A stretch of DNA of 36,291 nt, from NCBI GenBank assembly GCA_019114925.1, contig DXEO01000130.1, positions 1-36,291 of the forward strand, read 5' to 3'. The DNA is from Candidatus Corynebacterium faecipullorum. Its GTDB lineage: Bacteria > Actinomycetota > Actinomycetes > Mycobacteriales > Mycobacteriaceae. A program made the translations under genes and the position numbers. Under the pieces are notes generated by a model. It did not search any database. It was not told the DNA's origin and saw nothing but the letters and a program-made list of their open reading frames with translations. Shown here piece after piece: positions 23,957 to 31,450 of this stretch; position 1 is the first letter of the stretch; each line of letters starts with the position of its first letter.

Positions 23957-25098
23957 GGTTGCTCCTTGAGGTGTCGTAGGGGGCTGCAGGCCACGAGATC
24001 AATGCTCGGTTCGGTGCCTTCGATGAGTTCGCGGGTGCAGCGCGCGGCCAGGGCAGTGAGCAGAATGCCGTGGCGGAAATAGCCGGTAGAGATGACGAGC
24101 TTGTCGCTTACGCGGCCGAGGTACGGCAGATCGTCTGGCGTGCCGGGGCGGGCGCCCGCGCTGGCCTCGAGGAATTCGCATTCTTCGACGGCGGGGAGGA
24201 TGCGAATGGCATCGCGAAGCAGCGCGTAGACACCGCCGGCCTGGGCTGTGGCAAGAGTGTCCTCGCGGGTTGTAGCGCCAACCGCCAAGGTGCCGTCGCC
24301 GCGGGGGATGAGGTAGATGGGGCGGTCCTCCACGAAGCCGCGCACCACGCGGGTGAGCAGCGGCTGCAGGTGATCCGGCACGCGAAGGCGCAGGATATCG
24401 CCGTACACCGGGCGCAGGTGGAGCGGGGACTGCTGGAGCCCTGCCGAGGCAGCCCACTCGATGTCACGCGCACCGAGTCCGGCAGCGAGCACCACCTGTT
24501 CCGCTTCGAACTCGCCGGCGCCAGTGGTCACCACTCCCGTGGCAGCGTTAATCGACTGTGCTGCCGTGCGGAAGAAACGCACACCGATTGCTTGAGCTGC
24601 GCTGAGCAGTGCAGCCGTCCACTGGCGGGGAAAGACCTGCGTGTCTCCCGGGATACTCACCGCAGCAGCTAGACGTGGTGAGAGCAAAGGCTCGACGCGC
24701 CGGGCCTCGCGCACCGTGATGCGCGCGACCTCCATGCCGTGGAGGGACTGATAATCCGCCAGCTCGGCGAGGTGCTGAGCATCCGCCCGATCAGCGGCGA
24801 GGACGAGGGTTCCTTCGGCGCGGTAGCTAGTTGGGACCTCGGTGTGGGCGGCAACCAAATCTATAAGCTCCGGGTACCACGCGCCGGAGGCACGCATCAG
24901 CGGGAAGAGAGGATCCTGCTGGTAAACCACCTCGGCGGCGGGGGCGAGCATACCGCCGGCATAGTGCGAAGCCCCAGAGGCCGGTGCCGGGTCCAACACC
25001 GTAACCTCGTGGCCCCGCGCAGCCAGTTCCACCGCGGTGGCCAGGCCGATGACACCCGCACCGACGACGATGACTGAGGAATCAGAGCTAGTACTCAT
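23953..25098 (-). CDS. thiO: glycine oxidase ThiO
   Basis: This 381-residue FAD-dependent amine oxidase (DAO family) oxidises glycine to the imine used by ThiG in aerobic thiazole synthesis. The dinucleotide-binding motif VVGAGVIGLATAVELAARGH occupies residues 10-30, followed by the acidic residue of EVTVLD. The substrate-domain region YHAG-like segment reads ASHYAGGMLAPAAEV, as in other ThiO proteins. A C-terminal DDLPYLGRVSDKLVISTGYF segment completes the FAD site. It overlaps thiE by 4 bases and thiS by 4 bases. Confidence 0.94.
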   Translation of the reverse strand: MSTSSDSSVIVVGAGVIGLATAVELAARGHEVTVLDPAPASGASHYAGGMLAPAAEVVYQQDPLFPLMRASGAWYPELIDLVAAHTEVPTSYRAEGTLVLAADRADAQHLAELADYQSLHGMEVARITVREARRVEPLLSPRLAAAVSIPGDTQVFPRQWTAALLSAAQAIGVRFFRTAAQSINAATGVVTTGAGEFEAEQVVLAAGLGARDIEWAASAGLQQSPLHLRPVYGDILRLRVPDHLQPLLTRVVRGFVEDRPIYLIPRGDGTLAVGATTREDTLATAQAGGVYALLRDAIRILPAVEECEFLEASAGARPGTPDDLPYLGRVSDKLVISTGYFRHGILLTALAARCTRELIEGTEPSIDLVACSPLRHLKEQP

Positions 25099-25745
25099 CG
25101 CGCACCTTCATCGAAACCGGACAGCAGCTCACGGCAATAAGCTTCTGGGTCCTCGGCATGCATGATGCCGCGCACCACCGCGAGGCCTGCAACACCCGTC
25201 GCGGCAAGATCGGTTGCATCGTCGGCGGTGACATCCCCAATGGCCACGAGTGGCACACGGGAGAGTTTCACCAATTCCGGGTAGGCGTGAAGCCCTAAAG
25301 GCGTGCGGCCGGAGTCCTTCGTTGGAGTCGCACGGAACGGGCCGCAGCCGATGTAGTCAATGACATCGGCCACGTCATTGGCGGCCTCAACCAACTCGCG
25401 GGTGCCGGTAGTCAGACCGATAATCGCATCCGGCCCCAACAACTCGCGGGCTGCGGCGACGGGCAGATCGTCTTGGCCGACGTGTACGCCGTGCACTGGC
25501 TCGCCGGCGTGGCGGAGGACGGCGGCGACGTCCACGCGGTCGTCGATAAGCACGCGCGTTTCTGGGTTGGCCTGTGCCACCGCGCGGGCTACCTCTCGGC
25601 CCAAGTGGTAGAGGTCGCGGGCGGAAATCGGCTTGGAGCGTACCTGCACCACCCCGGCACCGCCCCGAGCCGCTGCCGCAGCGATGCGCACGATCTCCGT
25701 AGGCGCGCCCGCGTCCGTGACGAAGTAGCAGCGAAGATCAGGCAT
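25095..25745 (-). CDS. thiE: thiamine phosphate synthase ThiE
   Basis: This 216-residue TIM-barrel enzyme couples hydroxymethylpyrimidine pyrophosphate with thiazole phosphate to give thiamine monophosphate. The motifs QVRSKPISARDL, VLIDDRVDVA, GVHVGQDDLP, GLTTGT and DYIGCGPFRATPTK are all present. The frame is open well upstream of the chosen ATG, but that part lies inside thiC, is Arg/Pro/Ser-rich and unlike ThiE. With the ATG used here the protein begins MPDLRCYFVTD and has normal length. The start overlaps the end of thiC by 8 bases. Confidence 0.94.
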   Translation of the reverse strand: MPDLRCYFVTDAGAPTEIVRIAAAAARGGAGVVQVRSKPISARDLYHLGREVARAVAQANPETRVLIDDRVDVAAVLRHAGEPVHGVHVGQDDLPVAAARELLGPDAIIGLTTGTRELVEAANDVADVIDYIGCGPFRATPTKDSGRTPLGLHAYPELVKLSRVPLVAIGDVTADDATDLAATGVAGLAVVRGIMHAEDPEAYCRELLSGFDEGAR

Positions 25746-27540
25746 GCGCAGCTTCTTCCTCCTGATAGAGCTGAGAGCCCTGAGCCTTAAACTCTTCCGA
25801 CATCTGCTTCTCACCGGCACGGGCGGCGGCCACGACTTCGGGATCGATGGAGCCCTTACCCGGGAAACTGGGCATGCCAAGAGAATCGGAGAAGGTATCC
25901 CGGATGTCCTGGCTAATGCGCATAGAGCAGAACTTCGGGCCACACATAGAGCAGAAGTGCGCGGTCTTCGCCGGCTCCGCGGGCAGGGTCTCATCGTGGT
26001 AGGCCTGCGCGGTGTCCGGGTCGAGGGAGAGCGCGAACTGGTCGTGCCAACGGAATTCGAAGCGTGCCTTGCTCATCGCATCATCCCAGGCGCGCGCACC
26101 TGGGTGGCCCTTGGCCACGTCGGCCGCATGGGCGGCAAGCTTATAGGTGATGACGCCGGTCTTGACATCATCGCGGTTGGGCAGACCCAGGTGCTCCTTG
26201 GGAGTGACGTAGCACAGCATGGCCGTACCACCCATGGCGATGTGCGCCGCACCGATGGCGGAGGTGATGTGGTCATAGCCCGGGGCGATATCCGTAACCA
26301 GCGGGCCCAGTGTGTAGAAGGGGGCATCCGAGGCCCAGTCCTGCTCGAGCTCGTTGTTTTCCTGAATCATGTTGAGCGGAACGTGGCCCGGGCCTTCCAC
26401 CATGACCTGGACGTCATACTCCCAGGCGCGCCGGGTGAGCTCACCGATGGTCTTGAGCTCGGCGAATTGGGCGGTGTCGTTGGCATCTGCCAGGGAACCG
26501 GGGCGCAGGCCGTCGCCGAGGGAGAAAGCGACGTCGTAGCGCGCGAAAATTTCGCAGAGTTCGTCGAAGTTTTCGTAGAGGAAGGACTCCTTGTGGTGCG
26601 CCAAGCACCAGCCCGCCATGATGGAGCCGCCGCGGGAAACAATGCCGGTGACGCGATTCGTGGTCAACGGCACATAAGGCAAAAGTACGCCGGCGTGCAC
26701 GGTCATATAGTCCACGCCTTGCTCGCACTGTTCGATGACAGTATCGCGGAAAATCTCCCACGTCAGGTCTTCTGCAACGCCATTGACCTTCTCCAGCGCC
26801 TGGTAGATGGGCACGGTGCCGATGGGAACCGGCGAGTTGCGCAGGATCCACTCGCGGGTGGTGTGGATGTCATCACCGGTGGAGAGGTCCATGACGGTAT
26901 CCGCGCCCCAGCGGGTGGCCCAGCGCAGCTTGGATACTTCCTCGGCGATGGAGGAGGTCACCGCGGAGTTGCCGATGTTGGCATTGATCTTGGTCAGGAA
27001 TTTCCGGCCGATGATCATCGGCTCCGACTCGGGGTGGTTGACGTTATTAGGCAGGATGGCGCGGCCACGCGCGATCTCGGAGCGCACGAACTCTGGGTCG
27101 CAGTGCTCGCGCAGGGCCACGAACTCCATCTCCTTGGTGATGATCCCCTGGCGTGCGTAGTGCATCTGGGTAACGCGCTTGCCTTCCTTAGAACGCAGCG
27201 GCTGGCGACGCTCCCCCTTCCACTCCTGGGAAGCCGCACCGCGGCGCTCGGCCGAGCGCCCATCGTCAGCGAGGTTGCGTGCGCGGCCCTCATACTCTTC
27301 GACGTCTCCGCGCTCTGCAATCCACTCGGCGCGCAGGGCCGGCAGACCTACTTCGGGCTCACACTCCGGGCCACGTGTGCGGTAGATGCGGAAAGGCTCA
27401 TTGGGCCCGGTAGGGGAATCATCCAGTTGGATCTCGGTCTCCGGTACCTCCAGGCCGTGCTCCCGGATTGGGGAGTAGGAGTGCTTGGGGTGGATCTCGC
27501 CGGAGGCGGTGGACTGGATGGGGTTATGGGTAGCCGTCAT
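25738..27540 (-). CDS. thiC: phosphomethylpyrimidine synthase ThiC
   Basis: This 600-residue radical-SAM enzyme converts aminoimidazole ribotide into hydroxymethylpyrimidine phosphate. The non-canonical [4Fe-4S] motif lies near the C terminus: Cys530, Cys533 and Cys538 in CSMCGPKFC. Core motifs NPVRTNIG-like INANIGNSAV, GADTVMDLSTGDDIHTTRE, SRGGSIMAGWCL and EGPGHVPLNMI are intact. The N-terminal ThiC-associated domain covers residues 20-120. It is the first gene of the thi operon; an AGGAG site lies 5 bases before the ATG, directly behind the TPP riboswitch, so its expression should fall when thiamine pyrophosphate is abundant. Confidence 0.97.
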   Translation of the reverse strand: MTATHNPIQSTASGEIHPKHSYSPIREHGLEVPETEIQLDDSPTGPNEPFRIYRTRGPECEPEVGLPALRAEWIAERGDVEEYEGRARNLADDGRSAERRGAASQEWKGERRQPLRSKEGKRVTQMHYARQGIITKEMEFVALREHCDPEFVRSEIARGRAILPNNVNHPESEPMIIGRKFLTKINANIGNSAVTSSIAEEVSKLRWATRWGADTVMDLSTGDDIHTTREWILRNSPVPIGTVPIYQALEKVNGVAEDLTWEIFRDTVIEQCEQGVDYMTVHAGVLLPYVPLTTNRVTGIVSRGGSIMAGWCLAHHKESFLYENFDELCEIFARYDVAFSLGDGLRPGSLADANDTAQFAELKTIGELTRRAWEYDVQVMVEGPGHVPLNMIQENNELEQDWASDAPFYTLGPLVTDIAPGYDHITSAIGAAHIAMGGTAMLCYVTPKEHLGLPNRDDVKTGVITYKLAAHAADVAKGHPGARAWDDAMSKARFEFRWHDQFALSLDPDTAQAYHDETLPAEPAKTAHFCSMCGPKFCSMRISQDIRDTFSDSLGMPSFPGKGSIDPEVVAAARAGEKQMSEEFKAQGSQLYQEEEAAHA

Positions 27541-27552
27541 GGCTGCTCCTCT

Positions 27553-27646
27553 CTTCCTTCGCTGGTGCTAACCAGGCAGGTTCGAACGGTGCAGGCGCGG
27601 TATCAGCGCCACTCTCAGCCCACTTCCCGTGGGCACCCGTGGGGTA
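27553..27646 (-). promoter_or_regulatory. TPP riboswitch (THI element)
   Basis: On the minus strand the conserved blocks occur in order: GGGTGCC, GGGCTGAGA (pyrimidine sensor), a GGCGC/GCGCC hairpin as P3 extension, GAACCTG, and CTGGTTAGCACCAGCG, the P4/P5 and diphosphate-sensor part. These are the hallmark segments of the TPP aptamer. The 3' end lies only a few bases before the AGGAG of thiC, and no terminator hairpin with a T run is seen, which favours control of translation start. It governs the whole thiC-E-O-S-G-F operon. Confidence 0.93.
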
Positions 27647-27662
27647 TCAGTGCGCCACCCAC

Positions 27663-27690
27663 CTTAGAGCCCGCAGCGAGGAGATGTCAG
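27663..27690 (-). promoter_or_regulatory. possible promoter of the thi operon
   Basis: On the minus strand CTGACA and TCTAAG are separated by 16 bases, and the -10 lies shortly upstream of the riboswitch. This is the best candidate in the divergent region shared with rplS. Confidence 0.4.
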
Positions 27691-27725
27691 GCGTTTGAGG
27701 GAATTTGTTCTTCGGGGGTGGGGTG

Positions 27726-27754
27726 TGGAAAGATGGCGATGTTCTGTGTAATAG
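27726..27754 (+). promoter_or_regulatory. possible rplS promoter
   Basis: TGGAAA and TAATAG are separated by 17 bases, leaving a leader of roughly 60 bases before rplS. The -10 is reasonable and the -35 weak. Confidence 0.35.
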
Positions 27755-27823
27755 GCACGAACCGGTCAGCTGCCGCGAGGTGGCGCCAGGGTCCTCTGTC
27801 TTAAACTGAAAAGGAAAACACCA

Positions 27824-28168
27824 ATGGCAAACCTCATTGACAAGGTTGATGCAGCTTCGCTGCGCGACGATATCCCGTCCTTCCGTCCGGGCGATACCCT
27901 TGACGTCAACGTCAAGGTGATCGAGGGCACCACCGAGCGTACCCAGCTCTTTAAGGGTGTCTGCATCCGCCGTCAGGGCGACGGCATCCGTGAGACCTTC
28001 ACCGTGCGTAAGGTCTCCTTCGGCATCGGCGTTGAGCGTACCTTCCCGGTTCACTCCCCGAACATTGCCTCCATCGAGGTAGTCCGTCGCGGCCGCGTTC
28101 GCCGCGCCAAGCTGTACTACCTGCGCGACCTGCGCGGCAAGAAGGCCCGCATCAAGGAGCGCCGCTAG
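27824..28168 (+). CDS. rplS: 50S ribosomal protein L19
   Basis: This 114-residue protein of the large ribosomal subunit lies at the interface with the 30S. The L19 signatures FRPGDTLDVNVKVIEG, RTQLFKGVCIRRQG and the C-terminal RRGRVRRAKLYYLRDLRGK are complete, and length is normal. An AAAAGGAAA site precedes the ATG. It is not in the rpsP-rimM-trmD cluster as in E. coli but 12 kb away, next to lepB, as is common in actinobacteria. A strong terminator follows. Confidence 0.97.
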   Translation: MANLIDKVDAASLRDDIPSFRPGDTLDVNVKVIEGTTERTQLFKGVCIRRQGDGIRETFTVRKVSFGIGVERTFPVHSPNIASIEVVRRGRVRRAKLYYLRDLRGKKARIKERR

Positions 28169-28183
28169 TTCTAGCTGCTCTTC

Positions 28184-28232
28184 AGCCCTCCGCTTCCCAC
28201 CGATTCTTGTGGCTAAAGCGGAGGGCTTTGTG
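28184..28232 (+). terminator. Rho-independent terminator of rplS
   Basis: A 12-bp perfect stem (AGCCCTCCGCTT / AAGCGGAGGGCT) with a 20-base loop is followed by TTGTGCTTT. It lies 15 bases after the rplS stop. Confidence 0.8.
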
Positions 28233-28282
28233 CTTTCAGCGGTCCTCCGGCCGAGCCGCATACCGGGATGTCGGCGCACGTT

Positions 28283-28290
28283 GCTAGGAT
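28283..28290 (+). promoter_or_regulatory. extended -10 element for lepB, probably leaderless
   Basis: GCTAGGAT with the preceding T gives an extended -10 of the TGnTAGGAT type. It ends 7 bases before the GTG start, and no ribosome site is present. A transcript starting at or next to the GTG is inferred. No good -35 is seen. Confidence 0.45.
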
Positions 28291-28297
28291 TTAGCCC

Positions 28298-29086
28298 GTG
28301 GAAAAAGAAAACGACATTACTGAAGGTTCCCAGGGGGTTGGGGGAGAGGCGTCGGAAAGCGCGGCGCCCCCAGCTGAAGAAAAGAAGCAGATGCCCTGGT
28401 TGCTGGAGACCGCTCTCGTAGTGGTCGCCGTGCTCGCAGTCGTCGGCATTTTCCAGAACTTTGTAGGCCGGCAGTACGTGATCCCCTCCGGTTCCATGGA
28501 GCCGACATTGCATGGCTGCGAAGGCTGCAATAACGACCGGATCTTTACCGAAAAGATTTCCTACTACGGCGATAAGAGTCCGGAGCCCGGTGATGTCGTG
28601 GTATTCAAGGGAACCCCGGACTGGGACATCAATTGGGTGTCGCCACGCTCCGATAACCCGGTCATCCACCGTATTCAGGATGCCCTGAGCTATGTGTCGC
28701 TCACCCCGCCCGATGAGAACACCCTGGTCAAGCGCGTCATTGCTACCGGTGGCCAGACGGTGTCCTGCCAAGAAGGGGATCCGGCAGTCATGGTGGACGG
28801 CAAGCCCATTGAGCAGGACTATGTGCAGGATCCACCGACCTATCGCGTTGATGAAACCACCGGTTCCTATGCCTGCGGCGGCGCGTACTTTGGCCCCGTG
28901 ACCGTGCCGGAGGGCAATATCTGGGTGATGGGAGATAACCGCACGGCCTCCGCGGACTCGCGCTATCACATCCAGGATGAGTACCAGGGAACGATCCCTC
29001 TGGAGAATGTTCGTGGCAAGGTCATGTTCATCTTCTTCCCCTTCAACCGTATTGGCGGAGTCGATGACCCGGACATCCAGTCCTAG
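28298..29086 (+). CDS. lepB: signal peptidase I, first copy
   Basis: This 262-residue membrane-bound serine protease removes signal peptides from exported proteins. The cytoplasmic N terminus (about 30 acidic residues) is followed by one transmembrane helix at residues 35-55. The catalytic nucleophile is Ser66 in IPSGSMEPTL and the general base Lys145 in LVKRVIATGG. The box E motif reads GDNRTASADSR. A CEGC-type cysteine pair after the nucleophile and a second CxE/CGG pair may form a disulfide-like feature shared with the next gene. The start is GTG. The 3' end overlaps the second copy by 23 bases. Confidence 0.95.
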   Translation: MEKENDITEGSQGVGGEASESAAPPAEEKKQMPWLLETALVVVAVLAVVGIFQNFVGRQYVIPSGSMEPTLHGCEGCNNDRIFTEKISYYGDKSPEPGDVVVFKGTPDWDINWVSPRSDNPVIHRIQDALSYVSLTPPDENTLVKRVIATGGQTVSCQEGDPAVMVDGKPIEQDYVQDPPTYRVDETTGSYACGGAYFGPVTVPEGNIWVMGDNRTASADSRYHIQDEYQGTIPLENVRGKVMFIFFPFNRIGGVDDPDIQS

Positions 29087-29765
29087 AGTCCGCGATGTTC
29101 TGTCGGCGCTGGCTGTCACCTTCGTGGCACTGGCGTTGATTCAGGCCTTCGTGGGAAGGCTGTATCTCATCCCATCTTCCTCCATGGAGCCCACCCTGCA
29201 TGGTTGCCCGGGGTGCACGAATGATCGCATCGCGGTGCAGAAGGTGAGTTATTATTTCAGCGACCCGCGCCCGGGAGAGGTTGTGGTCTTTGCCGGTCCA
29301 GAATCGTGGAACACCTCTTTTGAGGTCAAGCGTTCCCGCAATGTGCTTCTCCGTGGTATCCAGAACATGGCGGCTGTTGTCGGACTGGCTCCCAACGGTG
29401 ACAACATTCTGGTCAAACGGGTCATCGCTACCGGTGGTCAGACCGTGTCCTGCCAGGAGGGCGATCCGGCAGTTATGGTGGACGGCCAACCCACCAACCA
29501 GGAGTTTGCCCTCGATCCTCCGGAGATACCCGTCGATGAGCGGGTGGGATCGCAGGCCTGTGGCGGCGCTTACTTTGGGCCTGTCACCGTTCCCGAGGGA
29601 CATCTGTGGGTCATGGGGGATAACCGCACAAACTCCTTGGATTCGCGCGCACACCTAGGCGATAAGCTCCAGGGCACCGTTCCAGTGGAGAACGTGCGCG
29701 GGAAGGTCGCTGCCGTGGTGGTGCCGATTAGCCGTGCGCACACTATCGAGGACATGTCCCTCTAA
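29064..29765 (+). CDS. lepB: signal peptidase I, second tandem copy
   Basis: This 233-residue paralogue of the upstream gene has all catalytic elements: a transmembrane helix at residues 11-30, Ser40 in IPSSSMEPTL, Lys118 in LVKRVIATGG and GDNRTNSLDSR. The ATG chosen lies inside the end of the first copy and gives MTRTSSPRVRDVLSAL followed by the helix. An ATG further upstream in the same frame would add a Ser/Arg-rich stretch that is only the shadow of the first gene. Long blocks such as KRVIATGGQTVSCQEGDPAV are identical to the first copy, so the pair looks like a duplication. It lacks the acidic N-terminal tail. rnhB starts 5 bases downstream. Confidence 0.92.
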   Translation: MTRTSSPRVRDVLSALAVTFVALALIQAFVGRLYLIPSSSMEPTLHGCPGCTNDRIAVQKVSYYFSDPRPGEVVVFAGPESWNTSFEVKRSRNVLLRGIQNMAAVVGLAPNGDNILVKRVIATGGQTVSCQEGDPAVMVDGQPTNQEFALDPPEIPVDERVGSQACGGAYFGPVTVPEGHLWVMGDNRTNSLDSRAHLGDKLQGTVPVENVRGKVAAVVVPISRAHTIEDMSL

Positions 29766-29770
29766 CCGCT

Positions 29771-30418
29771 ATGCGCCGTCTAAAACAGAAGAGAACCTAT
29801 GAGGTCGCGCTCTCCAAAGCAGGGCTGGGGCCCGTTGCCGGGGTGGATGAAGCTGGGCGCGGAGCTTGCTGCGGACCAGTGACTATCGCCGCGTGCATTT
29901 TGCCGGATCGCATCTTGCCCGGTTTGGAGCGGCTGGATGATTCGAAGAAACTCACGCCGATGGCCCGGGAAAAGCTGGAGCCGGTGATCAAACGCCGAGC
30001 GCTGGCGTGGTCGGTGGTGCACATAGGCGCGAAGGACATCGATACCTTTGGTATTCAGCACGCCAACTTGTCAGGCATGCGCCGTGCGGTGGCGCAGCTG
30101 GGGATCCGTCCGGGCTACGTGCTGAGCGACGCCTTCTTCGTCCCCGGCCTTCCCACCCCGCAGCTGCCCATCATCGGCGGCGATACCGCCGCACGCTGCA
30201 TCGCTGCGGCCAGTGTTCTGGCCAAAGTTTCCCGGGACCGCCTCATGGTGGATGCGGCGAAGCAATACCCGGGCTATGCTCTGGAAAGCCATAAGGGCTA
30301 TGGCACAGCTGTGCATCAGGAGGCCATCGCCCAGCTGGGGGCAACACCTGAGCACCGCATGAGTTATCGCAATGTTGCTGAAGCTCATGCGCGATTCCTC
30401 GCGCGCCTGAAGGCTTAG
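29771..30418 (+). CDS. rnhB: ribonuclease HII
   Basis: This 215-residue enzyme cuts RNA in RNA/DNA hybrids and removes single ribonucleotides from DNA. The RNase H fold begins VAGVDEAGRGACCGPV with Asp26 and Glu27 as metal ligands. Further ligands are expected in YVLSDAFFVPG and the KVSRDRLMVDAAKQYPGY segment; the last of these, with SHKGYGT, is diagnostic for RNase HII. Length is normal. It is spaced 5 bases from lepB and shares its transcript; the lepB-rnhB order is usual in actinobacteria. Confidence 0.95.
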   Translation: MRRLKQKRTYEVALSKAGLGPVAGVDEAGRGACCGPVTIAACILPDRILPGLERLDDSKKLTPMAREKLEPVIKRRALAWSVVHIGAKDIDTFGIQHANLSGMRRAVAQLGIRPGYVLSDAFFVPGLPTPQLPIIGGDTAARCIAAASVLAKVSRDRLMVDAAKQYPGYALESHKGYGTAVHQEAIAQLGATPEHRMSYRNVAEAHARFLARLKA

Positions 30419-30497
30419 GCAGCAAGTGCGAACTAAGCTTGTGCTCAATCTGTGACACCGTGATTCCAGGTAATTGTGAGCGAAGGAGAAGCACACC

Positions 30498-30803
30498 GTG
30501 AGCGCTGAGGAACTCGATAACTACGAGGCTGAAGTCGAGCTGTCGCTGTACCGCGAATACCGTGATGTGGTCAGCCAATTCTCCTATGTGGTGGAAACCG
30601 AACGCAGGTTTTACCTGGCCAATGCGGTGGAGCTCATCCCGCACACCTCAGGCCCGGATGTCTACTACGAGGTCCGCATGTCGGATGCCTGGGTGTGGGA
30701 CATGTACCGCTCGGCGCGTTTTGTGCGCTATGTCCGTGTGATCACCTACAAGGACGTCAATATTGAGGAGCTGGACAAGCCGGACTTTGTTCTCCCTGAA
30801 TAG
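30498..30803 (+). CDS. DUF2469 family protein
   Basis: This is a 101-residue protein of the DUF2469 family, a small protein strongly conserved in actinobacteria and usually found, as here, between rnhB and yraN. It begins MSAEELDNYEAEVELSLYRE and carries the tyrosine- and valine-rich core FSYVVETERRFYLAN and WVWDMYRSARFVRYVRV. There is no signal peptide or membrane helix. Its function is unknown. The start is GTG, with a GAAGGAG site 8 bases upstream. A GC-rich hairpin follows in the next intergenic region. Confidence 0.92.
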   Translation: MSAEELDNYEAEVELSLYREYRDVVSQFSYVVETERRFYLANAVELIPHTSGPDVYYEVRMSDAWVWDMYRSARFVRYVRVITYKDVNIEELDKPDFVLPE

Positions 30804-30855
30804 AGTTCTAGGTAGAAGACTGCGGGGAAACGCTATCGAGTTGACCCCGGACTAG

Positions 30856-30864
30856 TTATCCACA
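30856..30864 (+). promoter_or_regulatory. perfect DnaA box
   Basis: The 9-mer TTATCCACA matches the consensus high-affinity DnaA box exactly. It is isolated, far from any visible origin, and lies upstream of yraN-comM-dprA. DnaA binding is inferred only. Confidence 0.55.
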
Positions 30865-30872
30865 GATTTGCC

Positions 30873-30898
30873 GTGGCGAGGGATGAAGCCCTCGCCAC
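30873..30898 (+). terminator. hairpin after the DUF2469 gene, possible terminator
   Basis: GTGGCGAGGG and CCCTCGCCAC form a perfect 10-bp stem around a 6-base loop. No T tract follows, so termination would have to be of the U-poor type proposed for actinobacteria. It could also be a regulatory hairpin next to the DnaA box. Confidence 0.4.
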
Positions 30899-31012
30899 AG
30901 GGCTGTTGTGTGGGGTGTTCTGGAAGTGCCGTAAGGGGTGTTCGGCACGGGGATTTTCTTGTGTCGTGCTTACGGCGTGTTGTGTACACGTTCAATTCCA
31001 AGGAGCACCATA

Positions 31013-31450
31013 GTGACAAGAAATCTAGCAACCTCTCTGCATTCACCGACCGTGGGGCAAACCATTCGACCTGCGGATGCACTAGGAAAAGCAGGGGAGA
31101 AATTCGCCGCTGACTTTTATCGCGCACGCGGGGCGCAGGTCATTGCCGCAAACGTTCACTACCGCGTGGGCGAGCTCGATCTCGTTGTGCGCGAGAGCGA
31201 TGGCACCATTGTCTTTTGCGAAGTAAAGACTCGGGCTACCCGCAACTTTGGAGTCGCGGAAGCGGTAACCCCACGCAAGCTAAAGCGCCTGCGCAAAGCA
31301 GCTGCGCAGTGGCTGAGTACTGCGCGGAGTGAAAACCAGGCATTAAGCAAGGTCCGTTTCGACGTGCTCGGACTCGTGGCCACCGGGGCGAAGTCGGGGG
31401 ACGCCTTCGAAGTGGAATATTTCCAGGGAGTCGATCATGGCTCTCGGTAG
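31013..31450 (+). CDS. yraN: YraN/UPF0102 family nuclease-like protein
   Basis: This 145-residue protein has a restriction endonuclease-like fold. The core GELDLVVRESDGTIVFCEVKTR contains Glu, Asp, Glu and Lys at the spacing of the PD-(D/E)xK active site, preceded by GKAGEKFAADFYRARG. The GTG start is chosen because an AAGGAG site lies 7 bases before it. The frame extends 75 bases further to an ATG without a ribosome site, and that part shows no homology. YraN is a conserved partner of comM and dprA, suggesting a role in DNA processing; the true substrate is unknown. Its end overlaps comM by 14 bases. Confidence 0.9.
   Translation: MTRNLATSLHSPTVGQTIRPADALGKAGEKFAADFYRARGAQVIAANVHYRVGELDLVVRESDGTIVFCEVKTRATRNFGVAEAVTPRKLKRLRKAAAQWLSTARSENQALSKVRFDVLGLVATGAKSGDAFEVEYFQGVDHGSR

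Larger units (their letters stand above)
30804..31012 (+). other. structured intergenic leader before yraN
   Basis: The interval contains no gene. In order it holds a perfect DnaA box, a perfect 10-bp hairpin, and two overlapping inverted repeats that cannot form together (GTGCCG 30926-30931 with CGGCAC 30943-30948; GCCGTAAG 30928-30935 with CTTACGGC 30969-30976). A palindromic GTGTACAC and an AAGGAG ribosome site for yraN follow. The density of structure suggests a regulated leader, but no known RNA family is recognised. Confidence 0.5.

Noticed and set aside
25746..25994. Possible 83-residue N-terminal extension of ThiE
   Set aside because: It overlaps thiC, is Arg/Pro/Ser-rich and has no ThiE similarity; the internal ATG gives normal length.
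25744..27804. A 686-codon open frame on the plus strand, antisense to thiC
   Set aside because: It mirrors thiC and its riboswitch, has no recognisable domain, and arises from high GC at third codon positions. thiC has clear motifs on the other strand.
28977..29063. Possible 29-residue N-terminal extension of the second signal peptidase
   Set aside because: It lies inside the first copy in another frame and is Ser/Arg-rich; the later ATG precedes the membrane helix properly.
27647..29119. A 490-codon minus-strand open frame across rplS and lepB
   Set aside because: It runs antisense through two well-supported genes and the rplS terminator and has no motif.
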